NCBI GenBank assembly: GCA_040954595.2
Contig: CM082593.2
Location: 4,278,001-4,342,000 of the forward strand
Length of the DNA stretch: 64,000 nt
Reading direction: 5' to 3'
DNA from: Balanoglossus misakiensis
Taxonomy: Eukaryota; Hemichordata
Positions 60,544-64,000 of this stretch are shown here, piece after piece. The notes below the pieces were generated by a model. That model had not been told where the DNA came from and did no database searches. It saw only the letters and a list, made by a program, of their open reading frames with translations. Both the position numbers and the translations under genes were made by a program. Position 1 is the first letter of the stretch, and the number at the start of each line of letters is the position of its first letter.

Positions 60544-60557
60544 GTCACCATGGCAAC
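60544..60557. promoter_or_regulatory. X-box-like palindrome 5
   Basis: GTCACCATGGCAAC matches the GTNNCCATGGNNAC pattern and keeps a perfect right half (CATGGCAAC). Confidence 0.5.
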
Positions 60558-61584
60558 CACGGAACACGCATTCAGACTGAAGAACAGTTTCCACGGAGGC
60601 TGAGAATCACAGCTCCGTGATTTGCGAATGCCACCAACTGTTACGAAACTTCAAAACGGGATCGAATTGTTGAGCTACTCTGCCCTATACACCTACTGGT
60701 ACCTTAGATAAAATTCAACAAAAAACAAGCACCATCTAAGATTCCTTAAAGCAGAAGTTCCAATAGCTCAAAGCACATCTTTTTTGCCTTGAGGCTGTGT
60801 GCGTAATTTTAGTGGAGGTACCGACACATACGTTCACAGTACAGCCAACTTTCACGTCTGATCTGCTGACCCTGTCCATTAACTTGAGTCTACTGTAGGC
60901 CGGTCTCCTACAATTAGTAATCCGTCGATCCCAGAAGACATGTTGCAACTGGTATCGATCGGAACTTTATCCGCTATACCTTCTGGATCTGCAAACTGAT
61001 CAGAATCACAAATCGCGAACTGAAAGGATGGCTTGGATAACATCCATCCCCTGCTGAAATAACAATTACTGAAGCCATCATCTATCATGCAAATCACTGT
61101 CAGCATACTGTATGCAAATTATCATTCGGCGCGCCCTTATGCAAACTAGACTATTTACAGACCTTGTACTTGATCGATCCGTTTAATGTCTTCCGTGTTC
61201 GCTAATTTATTGATTCATGATATTTTCTTTGATATTCAATGTTTCATTCCAGGTGGCACATCTAGCTGAAATCATAGCAATATTTTTGTCATGGTTTTCT
61301 TTCCCTATGATTGCTTTTATTTTTGTCTGATTGATTTAGTACATATTTGTAGATGATTGACTCTAAGTGCTATTGAAAAGGAGAAATAAGTAAATAAACA
61401 AACCCAAGGATTCTCTGTTTGTACGTGTTTCAACTCATGAAAACACATTATAGGAAAATGTAAAAGGTGAAAGTCTCGTTAACTTAACTCTTGCCTTGTG
61501 AGGAAAACATCGAATAGCCGATTGTTATATTGTTGTTTATCCATCTCTGTGCAACCAAATAACACTCACTACATTACAATAACG

Positions 61585-61624
61585 TGACGTCAAAATGAAG
61601 TTGCACCATAGTATCCATGGTTAC
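61585..61624. promoter_or_regulatory. CRE plus X-box-like composite site
   Basis: A perfect CRE (TGACGTCA, 61585-61592) is followed 18 bp later by GTATCCATGGTTAC (61611-61624), the sixth X-box-like palindrome. RFX and CREB sites side by side recall the X1-X2 arrangement of vertebrate MHC class II promoters, though the spacing and order here differ. Confidence 0.45.
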
Positions 61625-64000
61625 CATTAGCTATCTCAGCTACTACACGCTGTGTGATTAGTCAACTATCCTGCTTGTTTAAGATCATTTCCGTGAGTTC
61701 TAGAAGACGGCGAAAATAGCACGTCGAAATCAGCAATTCGTCATCTTCCGGAATTAAACTTAGGCTATGAATAGATCACTGTGATCATAAGCGATGAAAG
61801 CCCCGTTCCTTATCCATCGTAATACCAAAGTTAGTGGAATCAAGAACCAAGTTTCACCAAGTGTCTATTTTGAAAGGAAGAATGTTTTGTTTTGTTTTTT
61901 GTCTTAAAACAAGGAAAAAACTCTACTTGGCATATATGCATACCTCCTCCTCACAATTACATTTGAAGAAGTGAACACTGATTTCCACTGATGGACTCTC
62001 AGCAAAGTGTCAAATATTTAAACAAACGTCGTTGTACGTTCAAAGCAAGCAACGTTTGTCTTAGAACTAATTCAAATTTGCAAATTACTTGTCGCTTTTC
62101 GATAAATCTCAAACACCTTGTAAGTTGATGTATCACCACTTATAATATAATTTACCAAGCAGTCTCCCTTCATTGCGAAGGATTGGTCGATCCCGGAATA
62201 CACGTCTCGCGAGATTTGTCTCATGCAATCTTGTAGATGATGTCATTAATCAATTTCTCTCTAAATGAGTCAAATTTGTTTTGGATGGAATAAGCTGTGC
62301 ATCTAACTTAGTGTGATCAATAAATTATCCGCACAAAGCAATTAGCTCCCGACTTCCGGCTTTCCATCCAGGATTTACCTGTCAATGAAATGGAATTACC
62401 CATAGCCGTTTCTGTTGGTCAGTTATATTTGACGACCAAGCGAGGAAATCTTATTATCGTCGATATGCCTCAGACTCAGATACATGTATAACCCGTGCGA
62501 GCAGTCGGCTGATTACAACTTCATAATCCGACCAATTTCTACCTGAATCCAAGTGAACATACTTTATGTTTCAAGCTGCGCGTCTTGGCAGTCGCACTCG
62601 TCAGAGGAACGGTATATTTCCTTTGAAAATTTGATCTGGATAATTCCTATCCCGCTGCACTAATTGGAATTGATGGGAGTGTGTCTGGAAATCGTGGCAT
62701 CGGAGATATAAGTCTAAATAGATCTACATATGGCTGATGGTAATGTATGACGTTTTAATTGTCTGCCACCTATACCTTGTGTGTGCTACCTTAATGACAG
62801 GTTCGACTCTGCAGAAACCCATTTTTATTTTTACAAAATGATGCTTGAAATTATTACTGGAGAAGCATGAATATTAATTCACCACTGAATTATCTCTTTT
62901 GCAAACTTTTTTCGTATGAAGAGGTCATTAGTAGTATTTAACTTATCTTGGTACATTTGGAAATGTGAGTTTTAGCGAAATGACAGTCAAGTGTTTATTG
63001 CACGTCAACACCACCCGTACTGTACTCACAGAATGGATTTAATTACATGGATGCATTTTGTGTCACGAACATCTGACGCTGAGGGCTTAGGTTTACTTTG
63101 AGAGTCTATTACCAGGCTTTAACTGTCTTCTTTGTTGACAATTCCAAAAGTAGCACAAGGAAAACTTTGAAAGAAAGTCTGTCGATGACATTATGGTATC
63201 TGGTGTGCATGCTTGTTAACGAGATTTGATGACATGATATGAGCAATATGTCATCAATTTTCAAGGTTTCTTTATACTAACAAATTTTTTAACAGGCCTC
63301 GAGCTCAGCTAACGATGTAAAAAATTACGGGATCAGAAACCTAGCACATACAAAGTCGAGCCAACCAACCAAGTGTCGAAAGTATAGGCACTATGAGGGT
63401 TCAATCTAAGGCCTAACAGAAACATCGCTTAGCACACATGCATAATGTTATATGGACGAAAGGAAATCTTAAACACCACGGCGAAGCATGGCCTAGCCTA
63501 TTAATATGGTTTCCCTAACCACTTATGCACAACTCGTGCACGGTCAGTGCAACAGTATATCAGGACCCTTATATCAGCTATGCATCGTACAGAATCAAGT
63601 AAATTGACCAACACTTTCTAGGCAGCCTCGGAGAAAATGCTAATAAGCGCCAGAACGTGTTGTCACGCGCACTGCAATCAGCATGGGAGAATATAGTTGC
63701 TATTCTTATCCGTGTCCGACGCTTGCTTCAAAAGCTATTGACCGTTTGTGGTCAGCCAGCCAATTATGTAAATGAAGTGGCCAAAACATTTAGAATATTA
63801 GCAACGGATGGTGCATTTTGTGTCTCCATATCAAACTTACATGCATTTCGTATACAAAACTATTCCAGTCAGTCCAGCTAGTTCGCTGGTACGTTTCACG
63901 CGAGCAGGAAAATAACTAAATAAGACAGCTTTCATAAGTGTAAGCTTGGAATTATATGTTCCTTAATAACCTACACAGATTACAGTAAGCAGGCTAACGT

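Overview
The window is animal nuclear DNA with many short, mostly GT-AG introns. The proteins are strongly conserved with vertebrate ones, but intron sizes (mostly about 100-800 bp), single-domain secreted-type ACE genes and TA-flanked MITEs point to an invertebrate bilaterian, most likely a slowly evolving marine one such as a hemichordate, cephalochordate or mollusc. I cannot fix the phylum from sequence alone.

Region 1 (1-24388, + strand) is almost the whole coding part of a WDFY3 (ALFY) gene. It has 69 exons, all joining in consistent phase into about 3,574 residues; only the N-terminal ~90 residues lie upstream of the window. In order it carries an ARM-like helical region, a ConA-like domain, a long helical middle, PH-BEACH, WD40 repeats, a low-complexity linker with an FVLI LIR-like motif, and a C-terminal FYVE finger. 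A long AT-rich 3' region (24389-27615) follows.

Region 2 (27952-40145, - strand, convergent with WDFY3) holds two tandem angiotensin-converting-enzyme-like genes (M2 zinc peptidases). They have the same exon count through the catalytic domain and identical intron phases, so they are tandem duplicates. The first (27952-32985) looks like a canonical secreted single-domain ACE of 634 residues. The second (34092/34266-40145) keeps the zinc site but has a changed active-site loop (CHPTS instead of CHASA), and it may splice to an extra exon encoding a hydrophobic C-terminal tail.

Region 3 (about 40.2-64 kb) has no recognisable protein-coding gene body. It holds a compound microsatellite, a three-copy ~200 bp repeat interrupted by a repeat-like insert, two MITEs with TA target duplications, a Z-DNA-type alternating tract, and a plausible gene start on the + strand (5'UTR exon near 46.2 kb, ATG exon 46845-46996) whose downstream exons I cannot identify. 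The most unusual signal is six 14-mers of the form GTNNCCATGGNNAC (RFX X-box-like palindromes) within 42.8-61.6 kb and none found elsewhere in the window. One sits in the putative promoter/intron of the orphan gene start and one lies next to a perfect CRE. This looks like a regulatory domain rather than empty DNA.

The genes have no evident shared pathway: WDFY3 acts in selective autophagy, while the ACE-like proteins are extracellular peptidases.
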